Assembly (NCBI GenBank): GCA_002726395.1
Contig: PBTA01000001.1
Coordinates: 19,898-33,776, forward strand
Source: Methanobacteriota archaeon
Lineage (GTDB): Archaea; Thermoplasmatota; Poseidoniia; Poseidoniales; Poseidoniaceae
Direction: 5' to 3'
Length of the DNA stretch: 13,879 bases
A model generated the notes under the pieces. The model was not told the DNA's origin. It worked only from the letters and a program-made list of their open reading frames with translations, and made no database searches. Both the position numbers and the translations under genes were made by a program. Shown here in pieces: positions 1 through 7,944 of this stretch; position 1 is the stretch's first letter; every line of letters starts with the position of its first letter.

Positions 1-626
1 GTCTTCATCACATTTAGCCAATTCTCTGGAGAGCCTTTTTTGGGTGATATGTCTGTCCTTATCTCATCTACTAGCATTTCTGCCCCCCCGCCTGGAAGTC
101 CATTCATACCTGCATCACCGAGCCTGGTCAAAACTTCATGAATTGTTAGGTTAGCAACGTCTGCAATTCCTTCGATTTCGATTGGACTAAAACAATCTAA
201 ATCTATTGTTGGATGATTTTCAACCAGGTGTTTTATTAATAATTCATACCACTCAAACTCAAGTGAAGGATTTACGCCACCCTGCATTAAGATACGTGAT
301 CCGCCAATATCTTCTAGTTCTTTCACTCTTTGAGAAATCTCTTCATATGATTGTGTGTAATTTTCATCGTGACCTGGAGGTCGATAAAACGAGCAAAATT
401 GACAATTTATTGTACAAACATTTGTGTAATTTATGTTTCTATCTACTAGATATGTCACAACACCGTTTGGGAATAATTGTTGCCTCCTCTGGTTGGCTGC
501 AAAAGTAAGTTCGTGCAATGGTGCATTTTCATATAATTCGGTAGCCTCTTCAACAGATAGCCTCAACGAATCACTATTCTCTCTAGACCATTCTTGCTGA
601 CGCTGAAGAATAGACTCCCAGTACAT
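1..626 (-). CDS. mqnC: Cyclic dehypoxanthinyl futalosine synthase (MqnC-type radical SAM), 3' end outside window
   Basis: This reads from ATG at 626 to the window edge, giving 208 full codons of a protein that is usually about 360-390 residues, so the C-terminal part is missing. A radical SAM cluster motif C-x3-C-x2-C is visible (Cys71, Cys75, Cys78, followed by SFYR). It is followed by QGGVNP (residues 115-120), a FSPIEI segment (146-151) and LPGGGAEMLVDEIR (177-190) running into ISPKK. The PGGGAE...ISPKK stretch is characteristic of MqnC rather than CofH; the related MqnE is the main alternative. MqnC cyclises dehypoxanthine futalosine in the futalosine route to menaquinone, using S-adenosylmethionine and a [4Fe-4S] cluster in the cytoplasm. 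The start lies 9 bases after the pepP stop and has a GAGGGG ribosome site, which suggests cotranscription with pepP. Confidence 0.85.
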   Translation of the reverse strand, partial: MYWESILQRQQEWSRENSDSLRLSVEEATELYENAPLHELTFAANQRRQQLFPNGVVTYLVDRNINYTNVCTINCQFCSFYRPPGHDENYTQSYEEISQRVKELEDIGGSRILMQGGVNPSLEFEWYELLIKHLVENHPTIDLDCFSPIEIEGIADVANLTIHEVLTRLGDAGMNGLPGGGAEMLVDEIRTDISPKKGSPENWLNVMK

Positions 627-631
627 AGTTG

Positions 632-637
632 CCCCTC
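632..637 (-). promoter_or_regulatory. Ribosome binding site of mqnC
   Basis: GAGGGG on the minus strand lies 5 bases before the mqnC ATG and overlaps the TGA stop of pepP. It supports the chosen start and suggests translational coupling of the two genes. Confidence 0.5.
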
Positions 638-2006
638 AGATGGGTTTACCAACGATTGATTCTATTTCATTGATTGTTTTAGGACACATTTCAGTTAACA
701 CTATCGGGCCATTTTCTCCTACTAAAACATCATCCTCAATCCTAATTCCAATATTTGAATAGCGTTCTGGACAGTCCACATCTGGTCGCCACGCACCGAA
801 GTATAATCCCGGCTCAATAGTCAGACACATGCCAGGTCGTAATTTTCTTGGTTCGCCGTTTGGCAAATATATTCCCACATCGTGTACATCGAGACCAATC
901 CAATGACTAGTATTATGCATATACCAATCCTTTAATTGTCCGGTTTTGCTGTCCAGAGCTGCTTCTAATGTTTGAGATATTACTCCAATTCTTATCAATC
1001 CTTCAGCCAAGACTTTCCTAGCGGCCTCATGGGGAGCAGTATATGGATTACCGGGAACACATTCATTTATTGCCGCAATTTGAGCATCTAAAACAATCTG
1101 GTAGATTTCTTTTTGAGGTTCAGTGAAACTTCCATTGGTCGGCCATGAACGAGTAATGTCTGCAGCATATCCTCTAAATTCAGCACCTGCATCAATTAGA
1201 ACGACATCTCCATCTGTGCAGGGGGAATTATTTTCTTTGTAATGGAGGATTGTTGCATTTTCCCCACTTCCAACAATTGATGGGTATGACCATCCTGAGG
1301 TCCCGGCATATCTAAAAAATCCTTCAATAACAGATTGGAGTTGGTTTTCAGTGGCTTGTTTACCACCATGTCGCATTGCGGCAATATGTGCTAAACTAGA
1401 AACATCTGAAGCAAACTTCATTTGGTCTATCTCTGAACTAGACTTAATAAGCCTCATTTCAGCAATTTTGTTACTGGGATCTTCGACTGAAATTGGCCCA
1501 GTGCCAAGCCTTTGCCTAGCTCTGTCTCGCTTCTTGATTGAAGAAACTACTAATTCATCTATCGATGACATTACTCCCATTCTATGAAATACTCGATTAG
1601 CTTGTGATAGAATCCCATTCAAAGTTGATTCCAAATCATCAATAGAGTGTGCGTGGTCAACCGGCCAATCTTTTTCCGCCCCTTCTAAGCCGGGCCTTCT
1701 ACCTTCCCAAATTTCTTTCAAAGTATCTTTAGGTTGAACAAAAAGATGAGTTTTCCAACTCCCTGAGGCTTTTGTTGCGCACATAATCGATTCAGGTTCA
1801 GTCCATCCAGTTAAGTATAGGAGGTTACTCTGAGTCCGGTAGGGGTGGTGAACATCGTTAGAGTGAATAGTCACTGGAGAAGAGCAAAGAATTAGTACAT
1901 CAGATGGTTCAAAAGACGAATACAATTGATTTTGTCTTGAAATATACTCTTGGATTGAGATAGGTTCTGGCATCTTACCAACATTAGCAAACATCTTCTC
2001 AAACAT
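636..2006 (-). CDS. pepP: Xaa-Pro aminopeptidase (aminopeptidase P, M24B family)
   Basis: The 456-residue protein is close to the length of E. coli PepP (about 440). An N-terminal aminopeptidase-P domain (about residues 15-145, with the EIWEGRRPG signature near 98-106) precedes a pita-bread M24 catalytic domain (about 180-450). The five metal ligands expected for this family are visible: Asp272 (LIDAG), Asp283 (AADITR), His368 (SHWIGLDVHD), Glu398 (TIEPGLY) and Glu424 (IRIEDD). The proton-shuttle histidines His255 (ILHY) and His375 are also present, so it should be active. It removes an N-terminal residue that precedes proline, using two metal ions (Mn in characterised members). No signal peptide is seen, so it is cytoplasmic and probably serves peptide recycling. 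The start at 2006 is favoured by a GGTGGGAG site; Met12 is an alternative. Confidence 0.95.
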   Translation of the reverse strand: MFEKMFANVGKMPEPISIQEYISRQNQLYSSFEPSDVLILCSSPVTIHSNDVHHPYRTQSNLLYLTGWTEPESIMCATKASGSWKTHLFVQPKDTLKEIWEGRRPGLEGAEKDWPVDHAHSIDDLESTLNGILSQANRVFHRMGVMSSIDELVVSSIKKRDRARQRLGTGPISVEDPSNKIAEMRLIKSSSEIDQMKFASDVSSLAHIAAMRHGGKQATENQLQSVIEGFFRYAGTSGWSYPSIVGSGENATILHYKENNSPCTDGDVVLIDAGAEFRGYAADITRSWPTNGSFTEPQKEIYQIVLDAQIAAINECVPGNPYTAPHEAARKVLAEGLIRIGVISQTLEAALDSKTGQLKDWYMHNTSHWIGLDVHDVGIYLPNGEPRKLRPGMCLTIEPGLYFGAWRPDVDCPERYSNIGIRIEDDVLVGENGPIVLTEMCPKTINEIESIVGKPI

Positions 2007-2010
2007 AATA

Positions 2011-2018
2011 CTCCCACC
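2011..2018 (-). promoter_or_regulatory. Ribosome binding site of pepP
   Basis: GGTGGGAG on the minus strand lies 4 bases before the ATG at 2006. It is one of the few strong Shine-Dalgarno-like sites in the window and decides for this start over the internal Met12. Confidence 0.5.
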
Positions 2019-2048
2019 AGTTTTCCCCTATTCAATCCTTGCTTGAAT

Positions 2049-3527
2049 CTAATTTTTCCACTTTGGCAGTTTAAACTCACCATTATTCTTCTTAATTGTG
2101 AGTATTAATGATAGTGAGATTAGAATTACGATAAAAGAAATCGAGGCAAGTATTACCGGGGAAAAGGAAACATCTTCATTCGTCGTAGAATCTTGTTTCA
2201 ATGTAAAAGAAAGTTGTAATGTATCTTGGGCACCATCGTCATCTGAGACAATTAGGATAATTTCATAATATCCAGGTTGACTTATTACATTCTTTGAAAG
2301 ATTCTCGCCAGTATGGATTACTGACCCGTCATGGTACCACTGGAAAATTAAATTTTCTTGATCGTTGGCGGTATCAACAGAAGTTGAAGCATCAAGATAC
2401 CATTCACTGGCAACATCAAAACTAATATCTGAATTAATTTCATCATTAGAATATATGTTAATCACGGGGTTAGTATTTCGTACATCCACAACATGCGATA
2501 CTCTGGTAAAATGACCAACTGAGTCAATCGCCAGTAAATTAATACTCCAATTTCCTGATGTATTAAAAGAAATTTTAGCACCATAATCATCGATAATCTC
2601 ACTATCAAATAGTGCCCTAATATCCCCATCTGGATTGGTGAGAGTCCATGTAATAGCAACATGAGAACTATCATAGCCGTCATCAACCATAATTGAATAT
2701 ACCGTTTGATTCATTTCAGTGGTATCTTGGTCTCCAAAAATAGTCACATTAGGCGGATGTAAATCAAAAGTTAACACTTTACTATCTAAATTCGAAGTTC
2801 TCAAATATGAATCTCGAAAGATAATGTTGAACAACCAATTTCCATCTCCAATTTGCAAATCTTCTTGGTCAATTTGTATCATGTACAATCCGTCATTTAG
2901 TACACTATACATCAATTCAACAATAAAAGAATTACTCACGCACGCCTCCCCTGAATATTGACATACTTCTGCTCTAAACATTGAAATGTTTAACCCGTCA
3001 TTTAATTCCACTTCACTGATTGGCCATGTGATTGCATAGTTGAGAAATGTATCAGAAGTTTCACTGGGTAATTGGAACAAAGGTATGTGTTCGATAACTG
3101 GGAAGTGGTTTGACTCTCCAAGGTATAATATGATTTTAGTTTCGTGAGGATGAGGATTGTCAGATTGGTGTATGATGGTAAAATGGCATGTACAATTAAG
3201 TTGTGCGACAAAAATAGATACTTCCCAATACCAAACATTATTTTCGATAATAACCTTTTCAAAAATGTTAGATTGATTTATTGGATTATCAGTATTTTCG
3301 ATACCTGGGAAGATTTCGTTGATAGACCATCTCAATTCATCCGCTGGAAAAATAGATGACCCGCTGAGATTCAAATATTCAACAAAATGTCCTCCATCCT
3401 TTTGGTCTATCGTCAATTTTTCGGACGGATTGTGATTACCTTTACTAGGTACAGCCGAAGTAGTACTTAGCAGCATAGAAAAGACAAGCAAGATTGTGCA
3501 CGTCACCGTAACAATACGCTTGCCCAT
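2049..3527 (-). CDS. Secreted Ig/PKD-like surface protein with C-terminal membrane anchor
   Basis: I chose the ATG at 3527 (492 residues). A TTG four codons upstream, at 3539, is possible but would put a polar stretch before the signal peptide. Residues 1-25 form a typical signal peptide: basic MGKR, a hydrophobic core, then TTSA before the likely cut. The extracellular part holds an N-terminal region I do not recognise, an Ig-like beta segment (about 256-346) and a PKD-like domain (about 350-443) ending in the hallmark YEIILIVSDDDGAQDT. Residues 454-476 form a hydrophobic helix followed by KK and a short basic tail, so the C-terminus is anchored with the tail inside. Four cysteines lie in the mature part (112, 114, 189, 196), an even number. 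PKD domains usually serve adhesion or spacing at the surface; the ligand is unknown. It follows the calcium-repeat gene by 52 bases. Confidence 0.8.
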   Translation of the reverse strand: MGKRIVTVTCTILLVFSMLLSTTSAVPSKGNHNPSEKLTIDQKDGGHFVEYLNLSGSSIFPADELRWSINEIFPGIENTDNPINQSNIFEKVIIENNVWYWEVSIFVAQLNCTCHFTIIHQSDNPHPHETKIILYLGESNHFPVIEHIPLFQLPSETSDTFLNYAITWPISEVELNDGLNISMFRAEVCQYSGEACVSNSFIVELMYSVLNDGLYMIQIDQEDLQIGDGNWLFNIIFRDSYLRTSNLDSKVLTFDLHPPNVTIFGDQDTTEMNQTVYSIMVDDGYDSSHVAITWTLTNPDGDIRALFDSEIIDDYGAKISFNTSGNWSINLLAIDSVGHFTRVSHVVDVRNTNPVINIYSNDEINSDISFDVASEWYLDASTSVDTANDQENLIFQWYHDGSVIHTGENLSKNVISQPGYYEIILIVSDDDGAQDTLQLSFTLKQDSTTNEDVSFSPVILASISFIVILISLSLILTIKKNNGEFKLPKWKN

Positions 3528-3579
3528 ATTATTTACCAAGCAGTAACAGTCAAGAAGTTTCTCTCTGCATGTTCAACAA

Positions 3580-6500
3580 TCAAGCAAACGGATCACAAAG
3601 TTCACCCTGACCAGGGAAGCTTACCGGGTCTCTTGGATTAGTGTCCCACTTGTATTCACAGTAGTTTACATGACCGTCCCCATCTGTATCAAACATTCGA
3701 TCGGCAGCATCATATGGGTCAAAATCAAAGTGGTATTCCCAACCAGTTGCCATCCCATCATCATCATGATCTTGGAAATAAACTTCTGGTCCATCGTTCC
3801 ATTCATCCCCGTCGGTATCATTTGATACGGGATTAGTATTGTTCTGCATTTCCTCATAATTGGTGTAGTTAGCGAGATTGTCATAGAATTGTTTCCCGTC
3901 AGGAGTGTTGATATCGATATTACATTCTGCATTGGATGGATCATTATAGCCTGGACAATATCTCTTCAGTAAACCAGTTTGATTTAATCCATCTTCGTCA
4001 GGATCTTCTTGGCCATCATCAATACCATCTAAATCACTGTCAATCATCGATGGATCAAGAACTCCTCTAGCTCCGTAAGCGGTTAAGCTGGCATTATCAA
4101 CTAAGCCAGATTCAATAGCGTATTGTGAATATTTCACTTCCCAACCATCAAACAATAAATCTCCGTCAGAATCTTTGTCAACAGGATTAGTGTTCCACTT
4201 ATCTGGTGCTTCAGCACCATTCATCAATGAATCATTATCAATGTCATAGGTAGCGTCAGGCAGACGACTTATACTAGACTGATCCGATGGGTCAAGAGCC
4301 CACCTGCCATTACAATCACATAGTGGATTATTTGGAACACTAAATCCGGATAAATTCATTTCAGAAATCTCAAATTGTTTTTCTTGGATAAAGCCACCTA
4401 AGGTATTAATCCAGATGTAGCCTCCAGGACTCTTTGCACAATTATTAGTTTGAGTTGGAACACAATTAGGAAGATTCCAAGGACTTGTTGCTACCCACAA
4501 ACTGTGAGAATTAGTATTGTCTTCTTCTGATTGGACTTGCATTTCCCATCCATCTAGCATTCCATCGCCATCTGTATCATTTACCAATGGGTGAGTTTGT
4601 TCTTGGAATGGCCGTGGAATGTATAGAACTTCATTACCGTCCTTTAGTCCATCACCATCTGTATCGGAATTATTTGCATGGGTCAAAAAGCCGTCTTTTC
4701 CGACAATAACCTCTTCACCATCTTCTAAACCATCATTATCTGTGTCAAAGGCACATGGGCTTGTAGTATACGCTTCACCACCACCAACTGGCCATTGTAA
4801 GGTACCGCCACCACCAGTTGCTTCAAATTGATCGTCTAATCCATCACCGTCAGTATCTGGATTAGAAGCGTTAGAGCCTGAATCACAAAGTGAAGAATAT
4901 TCCAAGAAATCAGACAAGCCGTCCGCATCTGTATCAGGAAGACCTGGGTCAGAAACTACTAGTGTTATTTCAACACCACGATTTACCACAAGTATTTCCC
5001 AACCAAATACTTCAATTCCGTCAATTAATCCATCGTTGTCAGTATCAGCATCCATCGGATTAGTTGAGCGACCGATTATCAGGTTTGGTTGCCCATTCTC
5101 GTCAAATGGTTCATTATTTTTGAATTTAGCCTCATACTCATCTTGATTAGTAAAGCGTTCGTTGTCCTCGACAACCACGAACCAAACAGTATCTCTAGAT
5201 GTAATGATTTGGTCGACAGAAACATACATCTGGTAAATAGTCCCAGACGATGTTGCTGTTATTGTTACAGGCTCAGTTTGGCCACCTGCTTTAGTATACT
5301 CGGCTCTGACTACAGTTTCTCCCTCAGCAACAGTATCACCAATATTTTTCTTAATTTGAGTTACTCGTGTATTGAATACTAAATCTTCGTACACAGCAGA
5401 GCCATCTCCATCTTTATCCCATCCATCCATGTCTGGGTCTTTATCACCGTTACTGCTATCTCTGGGGTTTAATCCATTATTGGTCTCCCATCCGTCTGGC
5501 ATACCATCAAGGTCGGTATCTTCTTGCCACGGAGATGTGAAATTTTCTGCTCCAAAAATAATTGCAGAACCGTATTCTTCTAGATTGTTCAAGCCGTCAT
5601 CATCCCAATCAAAAAATCCATCAGATGGATTGCTCGGGCTTAGTACGTTACCCTGTTCTAACGAGGTTAGTTTTAGAGCTGAGATTACGTTTTGTTCTGG
5701 GTATATCGAGTAACAATACTCATACCCATCTGGCATGCCATCACCATCGGAATCCCAGTCAGAAGGACCGTTTAGTAAACCATCGTTGTCGTCATCAAGG
5801 TAAAACCATGAGTTGTTTTTATCCATAAATGGTGCTGGAAATTCAAATGTCTGGCTATTATCTTCCCTAATTTGTTCATTACAATTTCGATAAACATCTT
5901 GCCCATTTCTATCAAAACTCTTGAAAATTCCAACAGCCTTAGTTAGCTGTAGATTTACACTTGAAATCTCTTCTGCATCGGAGAGTAGATCTCCATCGGA
6001 ATCTTGTGCAGTAGGATTAGTTCCAAATGTTTCTTCCTGGAAATTTGCCAAACCATCATTATCAAAATCCAATACATTATCACATGAATGTTGGTCAAAA
6101 CTATTACCAAGTTCTTCCCATGTGGGGGTATTTTCATCTAGATTATATTTTTCTGTCAGCATTAATTTGACATCTGCAGTTAGTAGGACACAGTCCCAAT
6201 TTCCGTTAAGTGGATCAAACAAGGTAAATGAACCGCCGGGAATTTCAACTTCAGTCATAAAAGTAGACTCCCACTTATCATTCAAACCATCGTTATCGGT
6301 ATCAGACCGCTGTGGATCTGTTTCTAATTCCTGTTCCTGTTGATTTGTAAGTCCGTCGTTATCTGGGTCTCCATTTGGTCCTTGATTAGGATCTGGCCAA
6401 GAATCTGTCTCATTTTCCTGCTCTGCGTCTTGGACATCTGCTTCACCTGGATCTTGTTCCAACGGGTCGGATTCACCATCATCTAGAGGATTTAGGCCAT

Positions 6501-6786
6501 GTTCAACTTCCCACCCATCAGACATACCATCACCATCTGTATCTTCATCAAGAGGATCAGTACCATACTGAGTTTCTTCTAATATGTCTGCAAGTCCATC
6601 ATTATCACGATCTAGCGCTTCATTGGTAGTTATTCCATCACCGATAATATCTTCTTCTACAGCGCTCTCGAAATTACCTAAACCCTCACTGGTTTGTAAA
6701 ACCCCTGAAACTCCAACAAATATCGACCCAAATATCAATGTAGAGACAATCGCAACATAGGCCATTTGATTAGGATTCAAAGACAT
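3580..6786 (-). CDS. Giant exported calcium-binding protein with thrombospondin type 3-like repeats
   Basis: The ATG at 6786 gives 1068 residues. A GTG at 6795 is possible, but it sits inside a GTGAT Shine-Dalgarno-like site. Residues 9-30 are one hydrophobic helix, acting as a signal peptide or N-terminal anchor. The rest is strongly acidic, with about 24 copies of DxDxDGxxDxxE (for example DTDGDGMSDGWE at 82 and DTDNDGLIDGIE at 581). These resemble thrombospondin type 3 / bacterial TSP3 repeats, whose aspartates bind calcium in known members. The loops between repeats carry 14 cysteines that fall into near neighbours. Residues 473-542 form a repeat-free segment that looks like a biotinyl/lipoyl-type barrel-sandwich fold. 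No C-terminal anchor, catalytic motif or sorting signal is seen. A structural or adhesive surface role is inferred, possibly with the PKD protein downstream. Confidence 0.85.
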   Translation of the reverse strand: MSLNPNQMAYVAIVSTLIFGSIFVGVSGVLQTSEGLGNFESAVEEDIIGDGITTNEALDRDNDGLADILEETQYGTDPLDEDTDGDGMSDGWEVEHGLNPLDDGESDPLEQDPGEADVQDAEQENETDSWPDPNQGPNGDPDNDGLTNQQEQELETDPQRSDTDNDGLNDKWESTFMTEVEIPGGSFTLFDPLNGNWDCVLLTADVKLMLTEKYNLDENTPTWEELGNSFDQHSCDNVLDFDNDGLANFQEETFGTNPTAQDSDGDLLSDAEEISSVNLQLTKAVGIFKSFDRNGQDVYRNCNEQIREDNSQTFEFPAPFMDKNNSWFYLDDDNDGLLNGPSDWDSDGDGMPDGYEYCYSIYPEQNVISALKLTSLEQGNVLSPSNPSDGFFDWDDDGLNNLEEYGSAIIFGAENFTSPWQEDTDLDGMPDGWETNNGLNPRDSSNGDKDPDMDGWDKDGDGSAVYEDLVFNTRVTQIKKNIGDTVAEGETVVRAEYTKAGGQTEPVTITATSSGTIYQMYVSVDQIITSRDTVWFVVVEDNERFTNQDEYEAKFKNNEPFDENGQPNLIIGRSTNPMDADTDNDGLIDGIEVFGWEILVVNRGVEITLVVSDPGLPDTDADGLSDFLEYSSLCDSGSNASNPDTDGDGLDDQFEATGGGGTLQWPVGGGEAYTTSPCAFDTDNDGLEDGEEVIVGKDGFLTHANNSDTDGDGLKDGNEVLYIPRPFQEQTHPLVNDTDGDGMLDGWEMQVQSEEDNTNSHSLWVATSPWNLPNCVPTQTNNCAKSPGGYIWINTLGGFIQEKQFEISEMNLSGFSVPNNPLCDCNGRWALDPSDQSSISRLPDATYDIDNDSLMNGAEAPDKWNTNPVDKDSDGDLLFDGWEVKYSQYAIESGLVDNASLTAYGARGVLDPSMIDSDLDGIDDGQEDPDEDGLNQTGLLKRYCPGYNDPSNAECNIDINTPDGKQFYDNLANYTNYEEMQNNTNPVSNDTDGDEWNDGPEVYFQDHDDDGMATGWEYHFDFDPYDAADRMFDTDGDGHVNYCEYKWDTNPRDPVSFPGQGELCDPFA
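3655..6612 (-). repeat. Array of about 24 degenerate aspartate-rich repeats within the gene
   Basis: Repeats begin at about residues 59, 82, 140, 162, 240, 262, 331, 345, 393, 423, 450, 581, 618, 644, 681, 708, 737, 848, 872, 916, 928, 990, 1006 and 1033. At DNA level the plus strand shows recurring variants of ccatcaccatctgtatc. Synonymous codons vary from copy to copy, so these are old diverged repeats rather than a recent expansion. Spacing is irregular (about 12 to 130 residues), because unrelated loops separate pairs of repeats. Confidence 0.85.
5161..5370 (-). other. Biotinyl/lipoyl-like barrel-sandwich segment inside the repeat protein
   Basis: Residues 473-542 (numbered from ATG 6786) contain no aspartate repeats. 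They read as two mirrored halves: KKNIGDTVAEGETVVRAEY, then ITATSSGTIYQMYVSVDQI ending in DTVWFVVVED. This matches the family pattern of a hydrophobic strand, GDxVxxGxxL, then a PxxGxV-like turn and a second GDxV-like half. The usual modified lysine turn (DKM or similar) is absent, so it would not carry biotin or lipoate. The fold assignment is inferred by eye. Confidence 0.4.
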
Positions 6787-6790
6787 AACA

Positions 6791-6795
6791 ATCAC
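6791..6795 (-). promoter_or_regulatory. Possible ribosome binding site of the calcium-repeat gene
   Basis: GTGAT, part of the archaeal GGAGGTGAT consensus, lies 4 bases before the ATG at 6786. It is short and could be chance, but it favours ATG 6786 over GTG 6795. Confidence 0.3.
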
Positions 6796-6858
6796 TTGGC
6801 TTATCGCCGGTATTGATAGGTCTACATCTATCGGTTATAGAGATTAACCATTGTTGAC

Positions 6859-7935
6859 CTAATTTGCATCTTCAAAAACATATTCCAACAACGGGAATAT
6901 TTCCACTTTTACAGTTAGATTATCAAGCGTAATTGAGCATTTTGCAGATTTACCATTCGCTCGTTCCCAAACACCCACTAATTTACCGATAGATATAGGT
7001 AAACTGGGACATAAATTAAATTCAAAAACCGTTGAAGACTTGTCTTGCTTAGTTAATTTGGGTGCTACGTACCCAAAATTAGTCATATGTCTCACAATTG
7101 TTGGACCCCAATCTGCTTCATCCATTAAGTAGACAAAATTATCATTGGAAAGAAATACTTTTTTGGATGCTTCTAGCAACGCAATAAAGCCGTTTGAGTA
7201 AATCTCATCAAAGTTCACTAAATTCCATTTTTCTGAAATTTGTCCGGGAAACTGTTCCACAAAACCTGAGCAATTGAAAATTATCCGATTGAAGAAATCA
7301 CACGGCATCAAAAAAGAGGTTCTGCCTTCGATTGACCATCCCAATTCATTTGATTCAAGTTTCACCTCACTGCGTTTTTTTGTCGTGGTAATTTCTTTTG
7401 AGTAAGCCCATGGAATTGAGTTAAGTAAATTTGGAAGAGGCATTTCCTGCTTTGTATCTAACCGTTTAAAATTGATTACTTGATTCGATTTTTGTGACCA
7501 TTCAATTTTAAATCGCCGATTTTCCAATAATTCGATTGAGGATAAGTAAAAACCTGCAGCAACTGAAGCAAATAAGTTCGTATTGATGGTTGTGTTATGA
7601 AAATCATTGACTCCCCATCCACAAAGCTCCCAAACTTCTTTGATTGATTTATGTAGACGTTTTTTTCCAAAAAACTTAGTTCTAGTTTCCCTCAAAGGCG
7701 ACATCATCAATTCCAAACAATCTGCTGCAGAATTATGTAATATTCTGCCGATTGGTGATGATATGAGTGACTCATAATAATAAATAAATTTGTTAAAGTC
7801 CTCTTCATGAAATATGACCCACGAATTTCCATAAACATCCGTGATCTCACCAGAATCTTGGACATTAAACGTATCCCAAAATGTCCCAGTTAGTTGTTCA
7901 TCATGAGTATCAATATTGTCATCAGTAAGAGGCAT
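6859..7935 (-). CDS. Uncharacterised 358-residue soluble protein with a probable internal duplication
   Basis: I do not recognise this family with confidence. There is no signal peptide or membrane helix, so it is probably cytoplasmic. The two halves appear related. GNSWVIFHEEDFNKFI (36-51) aligns without gaps to GRTSFLMPCDFFNRII (204-219). A KK followed 15-17 residues later by WG occurs in both (Trp107-Gly108 and Trp276-Gly277), and NLFAS (120-124) matches NLCPS (307-311). The offset between halves is about 168 residues. The last part, a cysteine, then SIGKLVGVWE and KCSI, loosely recalls V4R (4-vinyl reductase) small-molecule-binding domains; this is a weak inference. Cysteines at 73, 105, 211, 222, 309 and 333 could matter. 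The gene starts 9 bases after the glyA stop, without a clear ribosome site, so it is probably expressed with glyA. Confidence 0.75.
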   Translation of the reverse strand: MPLTDDNIDTHDEQLTGTFWDTFNVQDSGEITDVYGNSWVIFHEEDFNKFIYYYESLISSPIGRILHNSAADCLELMMSPLRETRTKFFGKKRLHKSIKEVWELCGWGVNDFHNTTINTNLFASVAAGFYLSSIELLENRRFKIEWSQKSNQVINFKRLDTKQEMPLPNLLNSIPWAYSKEITTTKKRSEVKLESNELGWSIEGRTSFLMPCDFFNRIIFNCSGFVEQFPGQISEKWNLVNFDEIYSNGFIALLEASKKVFLSNDNFVYLMDEADWGPTIVRHMTNFGYVAPKLTKQDKSSTVFEFNLCPSLPISIGKLVGVWERANGKSAKCSITLDNLTVKVEIFPLLEYVFEDAN

Positions 7936-7944
7936 AATTACACA

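Noticed and set aside
206..508. A 100-codon plus-strand frame opposite mqnC.
   Set aside because: It lies wholly antisense to a frame with clear radical SAM motifs and shows no domain of its own.
2030..2048. Perfect 6-base inverted repeat (ATTCAA / TTGAAT, 7-base loop) right after the PKD-gene stop, a possible terminator.
   Set aside because: The stem is short and AT-only, and the minus strand continues with AGGGGAAAAC rather than a T-run. It lies before a gene with a strong ribosome site, so chance is the simpler reading.
5372..6343. Several plus-strand open frames of 88-140 codons opposite the calcium-repeat gene.
   Set aside because: They are serine/proline-rich antisense images of the aspartate-repeat codons, with no ribosome sites or recognisable domains.
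3655..6612. The periodic ccatcaccatctgtatc-like DNA motif, considered as a CRISPR-like or intergenic repeat array.
   Set aside because: It is in frame with one long protein and encodes the DxDxDG repeat; copies diverge at synonymous sites and spacing is irregular.
6815..6832. Inverted repeat GATAG / CTATC in the leader before the calcium-repeat gene, a possible operator or hairpin.
   Set aside because: The arms are only 5 bases with an 8-base loop and do not extend. Such a match is expected by chance.
6835..6840. CTATAA on the minus strand about 50 bases before the calcium-repeat start, a possible TATA box in the widest intergenic gap.
   Set aside because: It departs from the archaeal TTTAWATA consensus and has no clear BRE. 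The position would fit, but the motif alone does not support a call.
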